Below, piece after piece: positions 23,933 through 31,903 of a DNA stretch of 42,971 bases. The DNA comes from a virus: positions 1-42,971 of IMG/VR virus record IMGVR_UViG_3300037459_000089; one strand, given 5' to 3'. The notes under the pieces are model-generated. The model was not told the origin of the DNA, ran no database searches, and saw nothing but the letters and a program-made list of their open reading frames with translations. A program made the position numbers and the translations under genes. Position 1 is the first letter of the stretch. Each line of letters begins with the position of its first letter.

Positions 23933-24268
23933 TTACAATCCGGCGTGTTGCAGCTTGACCAGCACGACGGCCGGACCCGTTACTTTCGTGAGCCAGCAAC
24001 GACCGGCGAACGTGTTCGCCGTCGCCGTCGTCGTCAGTTCTTTCGCCGTGTCGTCCCAATATAGCTTGGCGCCTACGGCCGGAGTGTCGGTCGTTTTACA
24101 CGCCGCCTCGATCACACCCTCCATTTGCAAAACACCAACGGCGTTCGCGGCGACGTCGCGGATCCAGTACCCGACCATATCGCCGACTTTGAAACCGGTT
24201 CCGCTAAGTTGCGCCGTACCGCCGTTAGTGTGGGTAAGCGTCATACCCGTTGAATGCATATTTTTCAT
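23933..24268 (-). CDS. DUF2190 capsid decoration protein, 111 aa
   Basis: The protein has the DUF2190 layout: GDMVGYWIRDVAANAVGVLQMEGV, then GAKLYWDDTAKELT, and a final hydrophobic strand (GPAVVLVKLQH). DUF2190 proteins are head decoration or cement proteins encoded beside the major capsid gene. GGAGCTGAG precedes the start ATG at 24266-24268. It follows the fused capsid gene and is the last gene before the tandem terminators. Confidence 0.75.
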   Translation of the reverse strand: MKNMHSTGMTLTHTNGGTAQLSGTGFKVGDMVGYWIRDVAANAVGVLQMEGVIEAACKTTDTPAVGAKLYWDDTAKELTTTATANTFAGRCWLTKVTGPAVVLVKLQHAGL

Positions 24269-24363
24269 TTTCTCAGCTCCACAAAAAGCCTTGTTTCCCA
24301 GCGTCCGCCGTTGACCAGGCGGAACAAAACCCGAACACGCGCAGGCGGGTAGTTATCCCGCAA
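24265..24363 (-). CDS. Possible 32-aa ORF between capsid and decoration genes
   Basis: A TTG-started 32-codon frame begins right after the capsid stop and ends in TGA overlapping the decoration ATG as ATGA, the same junction style used throughout this genome. The product is basic (LRDNYPPARVRVLF). No ribosome site is visible before the TTG. A weak hairpin (GCGGG, 7-base loop, CCCGC at 24345-24361) overlaps it. Confidence 0.3.
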   Translation of the reverse strand: MRDNYPPARVRVLFRLVNGGRWETRLFVELRK

Positions 24364-24367
24364 AGCG

Positions 24368-27049
24368 CTATACGCCGGGATTCTTTTGCATCCCGCGCCA
24401 GTCGATCGCTTTTGCGGCGAACCGATGCGAGACTTTGAAAGTCGTTCCGTCGACCGAACCGCCGGCGATCTGCGTGATTTGCGGCTGTTCCATACCCGTG
24501 AGCGTAGCACACTCGATCGTGCCGACGCCCATAGAATCGGTGGCACCGTACCACGCCGTATTCGACGACCCGGCTTTCGCCGCGTCCAAGTCGAGAACCG
24601 AGTCCGCGATAACCGACAACGGGTTTTGGCCGCCGACAGCGAACGGGTTCGGAACCGGCGTACTTTTCGCCGGGTCGTTGATCGACGCGACGAGTTGTTG
24701 CGCCAACGTTTCGAGTGCCGCCGGCACGATTAGCCAACGCATCGGAACATTGATCCGGATCGAAGCGTCGATACCAGTTTGCAACCGCATCCCGGCGCGA
24801 GCCGCGCCGAGACTTACCACCGACAACGCGGCGGCGGAAAGCAAGTTGCCATGATCGGCATGGAACAACGCTTTCGTATCCCCCATCGTCTCGCCGTTCG
24901 CGGCAAGAATCATCGTGTCGTAGGCGAGTGCGTTCTCAAGCCTCGCGGCCGCGAAACCCATACGCGACGGGATTTGCGTCAACATATGCAAGTCGTCGTT
25001 GATGAGCGTTTGAAACGTGATCGCGATCAAACGCCCGTAGGTGAGTAGCGCGTAGGTTTCTTCGGCTTCGCCGATCGTCGCGTAAGTATACTCGGCGCCT
25101 TCCTCGACTTTCGCTAGCGCCGGAAACTCCCCGAGCCGGATCGCGTGCAAAGTCTTGAAATCGTTCGCCGTTCGCTTTTGCATCCACGCTTGCCACGTGC
25201 GCGGCGACTCGTCGAACCCGGCCAACGCCGACTTGTTGACCGCGTCCCGCAAGATAGCGACAAAGTCGGACGTCGCGTGCCCTCCAGCTCCGCCGCCGAA
25301 CGCCGCTTGCGTTTGCAGCGCTTGATACGGCATATACGTCGTCGGTTGAAAGACAAGCTGGCAAACTTTTTGCGGCGGCAAAGTTGCCACCGATTGCCCC
25401 CACGCCTCCATATGCCGGCGTGCCATATCGGACAGCCGATGCCCTTGGAACTCGGCGCATCGACCGTGCGGCTTGCCCGCTTCCGTACCGTACGCCGGAC
25501 GCATACCGCGTTGCGTGAGAATCGCGTCGATCATACCCGGCGCAATCGAATCACGATTCAAGTCCGTCCCAACCGAAATGTTTTGGAGCGGCGAATTCCG
25601 TTCGCCCATTTCGTGCAACGCCACTTGCATAAACTCGGTTTCGGTCGTCGAGCCTTGCATCGCGGCGAGAATCGTCGTCGGTTGAATCGAATACTCGGCT
25701 CCGAGTTTCGCGATCGCTTGTTGCCGGGTCTTATCCGACCTCCGTTCGGCCGACAACGCGGCCGCGATCGCGAGCCGCACGTCGGCCGTCGTGATTAGCG
25801 GCTTGTCGGTCGAGCCGATCGGCTTGTCGGTCGCGGCGATCGTGTCCAACGACCCGGCCGACGAGTCGTCCGGCGCCGCCGGGTTGCCGGCGTCATCGGT
25901 TTCGAGCGGCGCCAGTGACGCCCGCAACACCGACTCTTGCCCGGCGTTGAAGGCGTCCATCTCGACCGGCGAATAGTCCGCCGTGATCGGCGGCAACCTT
26001 GCGTCGCCCGCGCCTTCGGACGCCACACCCGCCGTCGCGACGACGGCGGCGGCGGCGGCGGCGGCTTTCGCGGCGCCGGCTTTCTCGGCGGAGGCTTTCG
26101 CGGCCGCTTTCCGTTGTTCAGCAGTCATAGTATGCACTCCCGTTTTCGTGACGGCGTTTGACCGGCGCGGCAACGTGCCGCCCGTGAAAACTGCCCGTGT
26201 GTTTGTTGCACGACTTGCCCGCGTCGCGACTTTGACCGCGTCGCCGAGTGTACCGACCCGGTCGATCATTCCAGCGGCTATACCATCCCGGCCGACCCAA
26301 ACTGTCGCTTTCGCTACGGCTTTCCATTGCTCCGGAGAGAAGACCCTTGCGCGGCGAACGTGCCTCGTAAAGACGGCCTGAAGCGCGTCGACGATTGTTT
26401 GCGAGTGTGCTAGTTGCTCGCTCGTGACCGCGTCGACGCCCTCTTTTTTGAACGGACCAGAGCGAACCACGTGCATCGTGATCCCCTCCATCTTGTCGCG
26501 TTCCGACGCATCCTCGATCACGCCGACCGTACCGACGTTTCCGACTTGGCAAGTTTGATCGGCGAGAATCATCCGACATTGAGAAATAAGCCAGTAGCCG
26601 GCGGACGCGACAACGTCGACGCCGATGCCGATCACCGGCTTTGAGCGGTCGATCGAGCGTATAAGGTCGGCGACGTCCGCGAGCCCATCCGTCGATCCGC
26701 CCGGCGTCCGGAAGTGCGCGACGATCGCCCGGACGTCCGGCGACTCGAATGCCGCGCGAAAGTCCGCCTCGATTTCCTCGATCGAAGCGAGACCGAGAAA
26801 CCGCCGCTCGAACGCCGAAAAACCCCTGCCGATTATTCCGTGAATTGGAACGATCGAGACCGGACCCGATAGGTCGAGGCGTGACTCGGTCGGCTCGTCT
26901 TCGATAAACCCAAACTCAGCGGACATCGGCCGCAGCTCGCCGGCGTCGATCCGGCGCCGAGCCGATCCGGCGGCGGCATACATTGACCGCAAGTGATTTT
27001 CGTCGAGCGCCCACGTCTGCCGGCGTATCCTAGCTAACAGCGATCCCAT
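24368..27049 (-). CDS. Fused S49 prohead protease - scaffold - major capsid protein, 893 aa
   Basis: Residues about 60-280 form an S49 (SppA/lambda gpC-like) protease. The nucleophile is Ser149 in VVASAGYW and the base is Lys201 or Lys202 in SGPFKKEG. Residues about 308-430 are Ala/Lys-rich, then Asp/Ser/Thr-rich, like a scaffold. The C-terminal 460 residues are a major capsid protein of the Mu gpT-like type (VCQLVFQPTTYMPYQ, GEAEETYALLTYGRLI, LNDDLHML-type block, FHADHGNL). Protease-capsid fusions are known in some phages. I prefer the ATG at 27047-27049 (GGAAGGGCGG upstream); ATG at 27067 is the alternative. An internal start lies at 26126-26128. Confidence 0.85.
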   Translation of the reverse strand: MGSLLARIRRQTWALDENHLRSMYAAAGSARRRIDAGELRPMSAEFGFIEDEPTESRLDLSGPVSIVPIHGIIGRGFSAFERRFLGLASIEEIEADFRAAFESPDVRAIVAHFRTPGGSTDGLADVADLIRSIDRSKPVIGIGVDVVASAGYWLISQCRMILADQTCQVGNVGTVGVIEDASERDKMEGITMHVVRSGPFKKEGVDAVTSEQLAHSQTIVDALQAVFTRHVRRARVFSPEQWKAVAKATVWVGRDGIAAGMIDRVGTLGDAVKVATRASRATNTRAVFTGGTLPRRSNAVTKTGVHTMTAEQRKAAAKASAEKAGAAKAAAAAAAVVATAGVASEGAGDARLPPITADYSPVEMDAFNAGQESVLRASLAPLETDDAGNPAAPDDSSAGSLDTIAATDKPIGSTDKPLITTADVRLAIAAALSAERRSDKTRQQAIAKLGAEYSIQPTTILAAMQGSTTETEFMQVALHEMGERNSPLQNISVGTDLNRDSIAPGMIDAILTQRGMRPAYGTEAGKPHGRCAEFQGHRLSDMARRHMEAWGQSVATLPPQKVCQLVFQPTTYMPYQALQTQAAFGGGAGGHATSDFVAILRDAVNKSALAGFDESPRTWQAWMQKRTANDFKTLHAIRLGEFPALAKVEEGAEYTYATIGEAEETYALLTYGRLIAITFQTLINDDLHMLTQIPSRMGFAAARLENALAYDTMILAANGETMGDTKALFHADHGNLLSAAALSVVSLGAARAGMRLQTGIDASIRINVPMRWLIVPAALETLAQQLVASINDPAKSTPVPNPFAVGGQNPLSVIADSVLDLDAAKAGSSNTAWYGATDSMGVGTIECATLTGMEQPQITQIAGGSVDGTTFKVSHRFAAKAIDWRGMQKNPGV
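26137..26141 (-). promoter_or_regulatory. Internal ribosome binding site for a scaffold-capsid product
   Basis: Within the fused gene, GGGAG lies 8 bases before an in-frame ATG (26126-26128; MTAEQRK). Starting here gives a 586-residue product containing the scaffold-like region plus the capsid domain but no protease. This mirrors lambda, where Nu3 is translated from inside gene C. The spacing is ideal, and the codon lies exactly at the domain border. Confidence 0.6.
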
Positions 27050-28667
27050 ATTGCGCCGCCCTTCCATTGCCGGCCGTGCCGGTCGGACCGTCGTCGTCGT
27101 CCGGCGTCGTCACCGAAAACGACGACGCAAGCCGGAGTTCCGCGTCGTTATTGAACTTTTGCTCGATCACCATTTGTTTACGCACCCGCCGCCAGTGTTG
27201 CCCGCGCATTGCGGCTATTTCTTGCGCGCTCATATGCCCGTGCTTGTTGAGAGAAATCCACGCGGCCGATTCTTTGAGCGGGTCGATCCACGGTTTCGCC
27301 GGCATAATCCAGTCGGTCCGCATGAACCGTTCGATATCCATTGCGAACCCCGGAACCTTGATCGTGCCGCGCAGGATCGTCGTCGCCAGCCATCGCCGGC
27401 GGATCGGCATCATTAGGTGTTGCCGGACGTGCGTTCCCCGGCAACCGTAAGTGTTGTGATCTTCGATCATCGTTTGCCGCGCGCCCGAGTAATTACCTTT
27501 CGGCTCGTGCGTGATCGCTTGCCCGGACACGCCGATTCCGGCGCCGATGTTTCCAGCTTGCGCGTTGACATATTTGTCGTAGCCGTCCGCCGGGTACGAC
27601 GGCCGAATCGTGTCGACGTGCTCGCCCGGCTTTCCCCGGACAATCATTCCCGGCTCGAATAGGTTTTGCGGTTGATCGGGGTCCGGCAGATCACCCGGAA
27701 CGGACACGGCACCGGTCGCCGTCGACGTGCCGGCTAACGTCTGCGCAAGGTCGGCGTATTCGCTCGTAAAAATCAGCGACGCGCACGCTTGTATCTTTGC
27801 GGCTTCGAGTGCCCATTCGTCGTAAATATCGAGATCGCGTATTTTCTTGAGAACCGCGATCAGCTCCGACACGCCTCGCGTTTGCAACGGCCGATCTTGT
27901 TTAAACAAGTGCAGCATGTTCCGAGCCGGCACGATGATAGGATCGAGCGGCGAGAACGCCCGCAACCCGACGTCGCGTTGCGTGCGTCGCAAGTGATACG
28001 CGACCGCCGCGCCGACTTCGTTGATCTCGATGCCGCCTCGAATTTCGTGTTTCGATTTCGGATTGAGAATATGCGCGGTTTCGAGTTGCTCGGTCTCGAA
28101 GCGTTGTAGCCGCAACGGGAACTCGCGACTCGGCGTCGTCGTCATAAGAACGAAAAACTCGCCAGCCTCGACGGTTTGCTCGACGGCTTGCCGTTGCGTG
28201 TCGATCAGCGAACACCGTTGTTCGATGTCGCACAACAAACGGTCGTCGGCCCACCGATCCCAAGCCTCGTCGATTTTCTCGTTCAAGTCGTCGTCGAGTT
28301 CGCCGTCCGGTTTTTTCACGGCGGCGAACGGCATGATACCACGCGGCCCGACGACGTTGTTTCCGAACGCCCCGCGAGCCGCACGAGCCCACGGCGTATT
28401 CATCACCGCATCACGAGCACGCGCCAGAATGGTCGGCGCTTCCGGCAAGATCGATAAGTCGGCCGACCCACCTTTGGCCGTCCAATCCGACTCGCCACGG
28501 GTGCGACGCGCGGCGTCGTGAAACACCGATTGCAACAATAGCCGGGTGCGAGCACGAGCGACAAGTCGTTTGTGTGCGAATTGCGGAGCGACGACGCCGA
28601 TCAAACGGTCGAACAACACGCCCGCGTCGAACGGCGTGCCCTTGCGTTTCGGTTCGGCGGGTGTCAT
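27030..28667 (-). CDS. Portal protein, lambda gpB-like, 545 aa
   Basis: The start is in an ATGA overlap with the gpW-like gene. The protein has the lambda-type portal pattern: an N-terminal basic part, RARDAVMNTPWARAARGAF, a wing region (DEAWDRWADD), stem helices (LIAVLKKIRDLDIYDEWAL), NIGAGIGVSGQAIT and KGNYSGARQTMIEDH, then MPIRRRWL. Length fits the family (about 530 aa). It forms the dodecameric DNA gate of the capsid. The gene overlaps the fused capsid gene slightly at its end. Confidence 0.9.
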   Translation of the reverse strand: MTPAEPKRKGTPFDAGVLFDRLIGVVAPQFAHKRLVARARTRLLLQSVFHDAARRTRGESDWTAKGGSADLSILPEAPTILARARDAVMNTPWARAARGAFGNNVVGPRGIMPFAAVKKPDGELDDDLNEKIDEAWDRWADDRLLCDIEQRCSLIDTQRQAVEQTVEAGEFFVLMTTTPSREFPLRLQRFETEQLETAHILNPKSKHEIRGGIEINEVGAAVAYHLRRTQRDVGLRAFSPLDPIIVPARNMLHLFKQDRPLQTRGVSELIAVLKKIRDLDIYDEWALEAAKIQACASLIFTSEYADLAQTLAGTSTATGAVSVPGDLPDPDQPQNLFEPGMIVRGKPGEHVDTIRPSYPADGYDKYVNAQAGNIGAGIGVSGQAITHEPKGNYSGARQTMIEDHNTYGCRGTHVRQHLMMPIRRRWLATTILRGTIKVPGFAMDIERFMRTDWIMPAKPWIDPLKESAAWISLNKHGHMSAQEIAAMRGQHWRRVRKQMVIEQKFNNDAELRLASSFSVTTPDDDDGPTGTAGNGRAAQYGIAVS

Positions 28668-28897
28668 ACGGCCGGCCTCCGAGTTGTGACCCGTTGAAAC
28701 CCGCCGCCGCCCTTCAGCGCCGCGACCCGTTGCCGATATTCTTTGATGAATTTTTCGAGATCGGACAACGGCAGCATTTCGGCTTCGTTGCGTTGATACC
28801 CAAGGCGTTGTACGCGGCCCGTGACGATCGCGTCGCGTGCCGCTTCGTACAGTGCGAGCGTTGCCTCTGCGCTTGTGAGTTCGGTCGCCACGGTCAT
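28664..28897 (-). CDS. Head-tail joining protein, gpW-like, 77 aa
   Basis: The small protein is mainly helical (SAEATLALYEAARDAIVTG; LSDLEKFIKEYRQRVAALKGG) with QRLGYQRNEAEMLPLSD in between, the pattern of lambda gpW and its relatives (about 70 aa). It lies directly upstream of the portal gene as in lambda. ATG at 28895-28897 is the likely start; a TTG seven codons upstream is possible. Neither has a clear ribosome site. Confidence 0.75.
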   Translation of the reverse strand: MTVATELTSAEATLALYEAARDAIVTGRVQRLGYQRNEAEMLPLSDLEKFIKEYRQRVAALKGGGGFQRVTTRRPAV

Positions 28898-28939
28898 AGC
28901 GGCCAGGTATACGCACAACCCGGCCGCGACCGCAAGACC

Positions 28940-29209
28940 TTATTCGGAAGTGATTTCAAACAGTTTGAACTTGACCACGGCCAGTGCGACCAATTTGTCA
29001 AAGTTCGAGATTGTGAGTTTTGACCGACCGTTGATGAATCGCCAAACTTGCGGCGTCGATAGATCGGCCGCTTTCGCTATGCTCGCGTAGGTTTCCTCGC
29101 CGAATTCGATCCGCGTCCATAGCTCGTCACGGACGAAAACCGAGAACGAAACCGCCGCGTCGAGATCGGACGGCGGCCACGGCCACGCTATTTTTTTGCG
29201 TTTCGCCAT
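28940..29209 (-). CDS. Helix-turn-helix (XRE-like) regulator, 89 aa
   Basis: The start shares bases with the previous TAA (TAATG). The centre has a Cro/CI-type helix-turn-helix: TYASIAKAADLSTPQVWRFI, followed by NGRSKLTISNFDKLVALA. The basic N terminus (MAKRKKIAWPWP) may contact DNA too. It is the only clear DNA-binding regulator of the genome, placed at the end of the accessory island, coupled to the topoisomerase-like gene. Confidence 0.75.
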   Translation of the reverse strand: MAKRKKIAWPWPPSDLDAAVSFSVFVRDELWTRIEFGEETYASIAKAADLSTPQVWRFINGRSKLTISNFDKLVALAVVKFKLFEITSE

Positions 29210-30144
29210 TATTCCGCACCGTCTTTCCGACCGAGTGCAAACGCCGACACGACGCCGTAGTCGTCCGCGATCGCTTCGAGCCCGGTCCGGAGTCCATTTT
29301 CTTCGAGTATTGCGCCGCTCCAAGTCCGCTCGTCGATCTCCGCGTCGATCGTACGTTCGATCATCTCGACCAGAACGCTCGGCTGCAGCGCGTCGAGTTC
29401 CCATGACTCGTCGCCGTGTTCGTCCTTGTACTTCGCGAACCGCGCGTCGGACATTTTCGCCGGGTTCGGCGGCGGATCGTACTCGTCGACTTGTGCCCGC
29501 GTCAACGCAATACGAACGACCTCTACCTCGAAGCTCAACTTGACCGGCGTGCCGAGAAGCAAGTTTAACCGCTCGCGAATGTCGCGGGTCATATCAAGCC
29601 CGCTCGGATCGTGATCGCCCAAGTAAATCAACAAAGCCTCTTGCCCACCACGATGATAACGTTCCATCCGGCGCGCGGCGTCGTACATCGCGCTCTGACT
29701 CACGTAACCCTTGCACGCGAACACCGGCGCACGGCGTTTGCGTGCTCCGGCATGCGCGATCGAGACGAGTGCCTCTTTCTCGATCCATACCTCGACGACC
29801 CGCTCTTGCGTTTGCCAAAGGTCGAGTTTGAAAGAATGAGCGGCGGAGCGAACAATGTCGGTCGGAGATTCCCACGTCGCGACCGACCGGAGTGAACGCC
29901 CTCGATCCTCGATCGCCGACCAGTCTATGAGCCCCGCGAGGCGTCCGTCGTTGATAATCGCCCCGAGCCGCTTGTATGAGCGGGTCGTGTTTTCGATCCA
30001 CGCCCGCGCGACGAATTGATAGTAGAGTTGCCGGAGTGTCAGCGTGTAGCCTTCCTCGCCATACTCGGCAATGATTTCGTTCGCTCTTTCGATCGTCGCT
30101 TGCGACGACGCCGAAAACGCCTTGCGAATAAAACTGCGTTTCAA
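29209..30144 (-). CDS. Spo11 / topoisomerase VI subunit A-like protein, 311 aa, TTG start
   Basis: A TTG start overlaps the previous stop as TTGA (30141-30144). A winged-helix-like part with TLTLRQLYYQFV places Tyr41 and Tyr42 like the catalytic tyrosine of topoisomerase VI-A/Spo11. A Toprim fold follows: Glu122 in VEVWIEKEALVSIA, and Asp177/Asp179 in LLIYLGDHDPSGLD. All the residues needed for tyrosine and metal chemistry are visible. The ATPase subunit (GHKL) needed by topoisomerase VI is absent from the genome. Similar stand-alone proteins occur in other phages without a proven role. It is coupled to the HTH gene downstream. Confidence 0.75.
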   Translation of the reverse strand: MKRSFIRKAFSASSQATIERANEIIAEYGEEGYTLTLRQLYYQFVARAWIENTTRSYKRLGAIINDGRLAGLIDWSAIEDRGRSLRSVATWESPTDIVRSAAHSFKLDLWQTQERVVEVWIEKEALVSIAHAGARKRRAPVFACKGYVSQSAMYDAARRMERYHRGGQEALLIYLGDHDPSGLDMTRDIRERLNLLLGTPVKLSFEVEVVRIALTRAQVDEYDPPPNPAKMSDARFAKYKDEHGDESWELDALQPSVLVEMIERTIDAEIDERTWSGAILEENGLRTGLEAIADDYGVVSAFALGRKDGAE

Positions 30145-30878
30145 GTTGCACCGCCGTTCGTTCGCTTCAGTACCCGCGCCGCCGGAACGAACTCGTTGCA
30201 CCGCCCTACGCCGGCCGCTTGGTGCGCCGCGTCCGACCACTCGAACCCGTCCACCGCCGAGTACGGAACTTTCAGCCTCGCCGGCAAGTCGTCCACATTG
30301 TCGCCAAGTGCGAGCGGGGCGATCGCGATCATGTTCGTGAGCGGGTAGAAGTGACACCACTCGCCCGCCTTGCGGTATTCGGTCTCGAACTCAAGCGAGC
30401 CGCACACCGGACACACGTACACTACCGACCGATTGACGTTCGCCGACGCGACCGAGTGCCCGAGCGTGCCGTCCGCTCGGATTTGAATTCTAACCCAAGC
30501 CCGCACTTGCGAGCCGAGCATTTGAAACGGAACGTCGCCGCCGATTGATTGCAGGACTTGATTGTCGAAATAATGCTGATAACGCAAGGCGAGTTCGCGT
30601 ACGCCGAAACAGTCGAGCAGCAACGCATACGCCAACGCGTTTCGGTTGCCGGCTCTCAAAATCGACGTGCCGCGCCCGCCGCGAGTGTCGTCGTAGACGT
30701 TCGGACCCCACTCGAACCCGAAAAACGTCTCGCCGACTTTCGCCGGCGCGTACGGCAGCAAATCCTTAATTTCCGCGACGCCGTTTCGCACACACACTCG
30801 ATCGACCGAAACGATCCGATCGTCGAGCCAGCCGTGATAGACCCGGTCCGTCAAGGTTGCCGGTTGTTCTTGTGTCAT
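30141..30878 (-). CDS. DUF6166-like protein with zinc ribbon, 245 aa
   Basis: The start at 30876-30878 has GGGGA six bases upstream; a GTG at 30930-30932 is possible. The N-terminal half (RVYHGWLDDRIVSVDRV, FFGFEWGPNVYDD, ALAYALLLDCFG) resembles DUF6166. The C-terminal half has YVCPVCGSLEF and a second weak cysteine, a zinc-ribbon-like feature. The function is unknown. It is coupled by a TTGA overlap to the topoisomerase-like gene, so the two may act together. Confidence 0.55.
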   Translation of the reverse strand: MTQEQPATLTDRVYHGWLDDRIVSVDRVCVRNGVAEIKDLLPYAPAKVGETFFGFEWGPNVYDDTRGGRGTSILRAGNRNALAYALLLDCFGVRELALRYQHYFDNQVLQSIGGDVPFQMLGSQVRAWVRIQIRADGTLGHSVASANVNRSVVYVCPVCGSLEFETEYRKAGEWCHFYPLTNMIAIAPLALGDNVDDLPARLKVPYSAVDGFEWSDAAHQAAGVGRCNEFVPAARVLKRTNGGAT

Positions 30879-30963
30879 TGGTTCCCCGCTTTCCCGCCGC
30901 TCGGCGGCGGCGTATACTTCTTTCGATTCCACCGACGCCGGCGTTACGATCCGCCGCCCGTCG

Positions 30964-31000
30964 CGACCGGCCGGATTTGAGCCCCGGTCGGTCGTTTTTT
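30964..31000 (+). terminator. Plus-strand intrinsic terminator at the end of a minus-strand gene
   Basis: On the plus strand, an 11-pair stem (30964-30974 with 30984-30994, one G-T pair) has a 9-base loop and is followed by six T. It is the strongest hairpin-plus-T signal I see on the plus strand. The nearest gene ends here on the other strand (TAA at 30999-31001), so it would stop antisense transcripts running rightward. Confidence 0.6.
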
Positions 31001-31205
31001 AATCCTCGATCGCGATCAGCCCTTTGTCGGCGAGTGTGTCGAGTTCCGACTTATTTTCGATCTTGCCGTCGCTCCACAAGAGCAACCCCGGAATACCGGT
31101 CGCCCGGATCGTCAAACCCCGATCGAGTCTTTGCAAAATCCCGAAGCCCCGCACCGTCAGACCGCGAGCGATAATTTCGGCGTAATCGGCTTTCGATATT
31201 GTCAT
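30999..31205 (-). CDS. Small hypothetical protein, 68 aa
   Basis: The ATG at 31203-31205 lies inside the previous gene in another frame (155-base overlap). The product has LTVRGFGILQRLDRGLTIR followed by ELDTLADKGLIAIED, a short alpha/beta pattern that could be a small winged-helix or a part of one. The family is not recognised. It precedes the plus-strand terminator. Confidence 0.55.
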   Translation of the reverse strand: MTISKADYAEIIARGLTVRGFGILQRLDRGLTIRATGIPGLLLWSDGKIENKSELDTLADKGLIAIED

Positions 31206-31449
31206 GCGTCGTCGCCGAACCGTTGCGACTCCGACAATCGCACGAACTTGCGTCGACGAGCCCCACGATCGAACCCGGCGTCGAACAATGCCGACACGAC
31301 GCCTTGCCGTTTCGTGAGACCTCAAAGCGCAGAACCGCAGCTTTCAGCCAACGGCCGCAATGCGTCGTCGTGCCGCCCACGTCGGCGTAGTGTGTCTCGC
31401 GGCCGTGCGACGTGCGGACGATCACCGTCTTATATTGTTTTAGTTTCAT
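31051..31449 (-). CDS. Small zinc-binding-like protein, up to 132 aa
   Basis: The start is in an ATGA overlap (31446-31449). The first 60 residues look protein-like, with HYADVGGTTTHCGRWL and CRHCSTPG suggesting a Cys/His zinc site. The last 50 residues, which overlap the next gene by 155 bases, are Arg/Ser-rich and look like the shadow of that gene. The functional protein may end near residue 85, or the stop may have been lost by mutation. Confidence 0.5.
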   Translation of the reverse strand: MKLKQYKTVIVRTSHGRETHYADVGGTTTHCGRWLKAAVLRFEVSRNGKASCRHCSTPGSIVGLVDASSCDCRSRNGSATTHDNIESRLRRNYRSRSDGAGLRDFAKTRSGFDDPGDRYSGVALVERRQDRK

Positions 31450-31649
31450 AGTACCGGCATCACAAAAGTTTTGCCCTTTGACGGACACCGGGAGACCTCT
31501 AAGACGATCCGAGCCCTCAGTTCCGCTTCGAGCGTTTCGAGCGCTTGCGACGACACGCGCACAACCGGAAAATCGCCGCCGCGCATGTTCTTTATCTTTT
31601 CGAGAATGAATTTCCGAACGTGAGTTTTGTTGATAAGTGTGCCGATCAT
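31446..31649 (-). CDS. Possible histone-fold protein, 67 aa
   Basis: The start is in an ATGA overlap (31646-31649). Helix 1 is KTHVRKFILEKIKNM; the loop contains VVRVSSQALE; helix 2 (ETLEAELRARIVLEVSR) is followed by KGKTF. Archaeal and bacterial histones show the same order: helix, then R-V-S-x-x-A-x-x-x-L, then a long helix, then a G-[RK]-K-T-type turn. The third helix is missing here. The match is by pattern only; an unrelated small helical protein is the alternative. Confidence 0.5.
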   Translation of the reverse strand: MIGTLINKTHVRKFILEKIKNMRGGDFPVVRVSSQALETLEAELRARIVLEVSRCPSKGKTFVMPVL

Positions 31650-31903
31650 TCGCAACCCTCCGCCAGCGCGGCTGAAATACAAAGAAGCGTGCGGCCGTCG
31701 AGTTGAACGTCAAACCGCTTAGCGGCCCTTTTGATGAGTGCAGCCCAAACCGGTCGGCGGTCGCCCCTACTAACGGCGTGCATGATCGCCGACGCGATAT
31801 TCTCATCAGCGATTCCTACCGCCCATTCGTGAGCCACGGGTATGCGCCTTCCTCTATGACGCGGTGGCCGCAATGCCTTTGCGATTCTATCCAGGCCGAC
31901 CAT
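31646..31903 (-). CDS. Paralogue A with LDGRTLLC motif, 85 aa
   Basis: The start shares bases with the preceding TAA (TAATG), and the gene ends in ATGA. The C terminus (LIKRAAKRFDVQLDGRTLLC then ISAALAEG) is similar to the neighbouring 120-residue protein, including the exact string LDGRTLLC followed by a short helix. The N-terminal halves do not match clearly. No known family. The pair probably arose by duplication. Confidence 0.6.
   Translation of the reverse strand: MVGLDRIAKALRPPRHRGRRIPVAHEWAVGIADENIASAIMHAVSRGDRRPVWAALIKRAAKRFDVQLDGRTLLCISAALAEGCE

Noticed and set aside
24345-24361. Hairpin GCGGG-loop-CCCGC after the capsid gene
   Set aside because: The stem is five pairs and no T-tract follows directly, so it is weak as a terminator.
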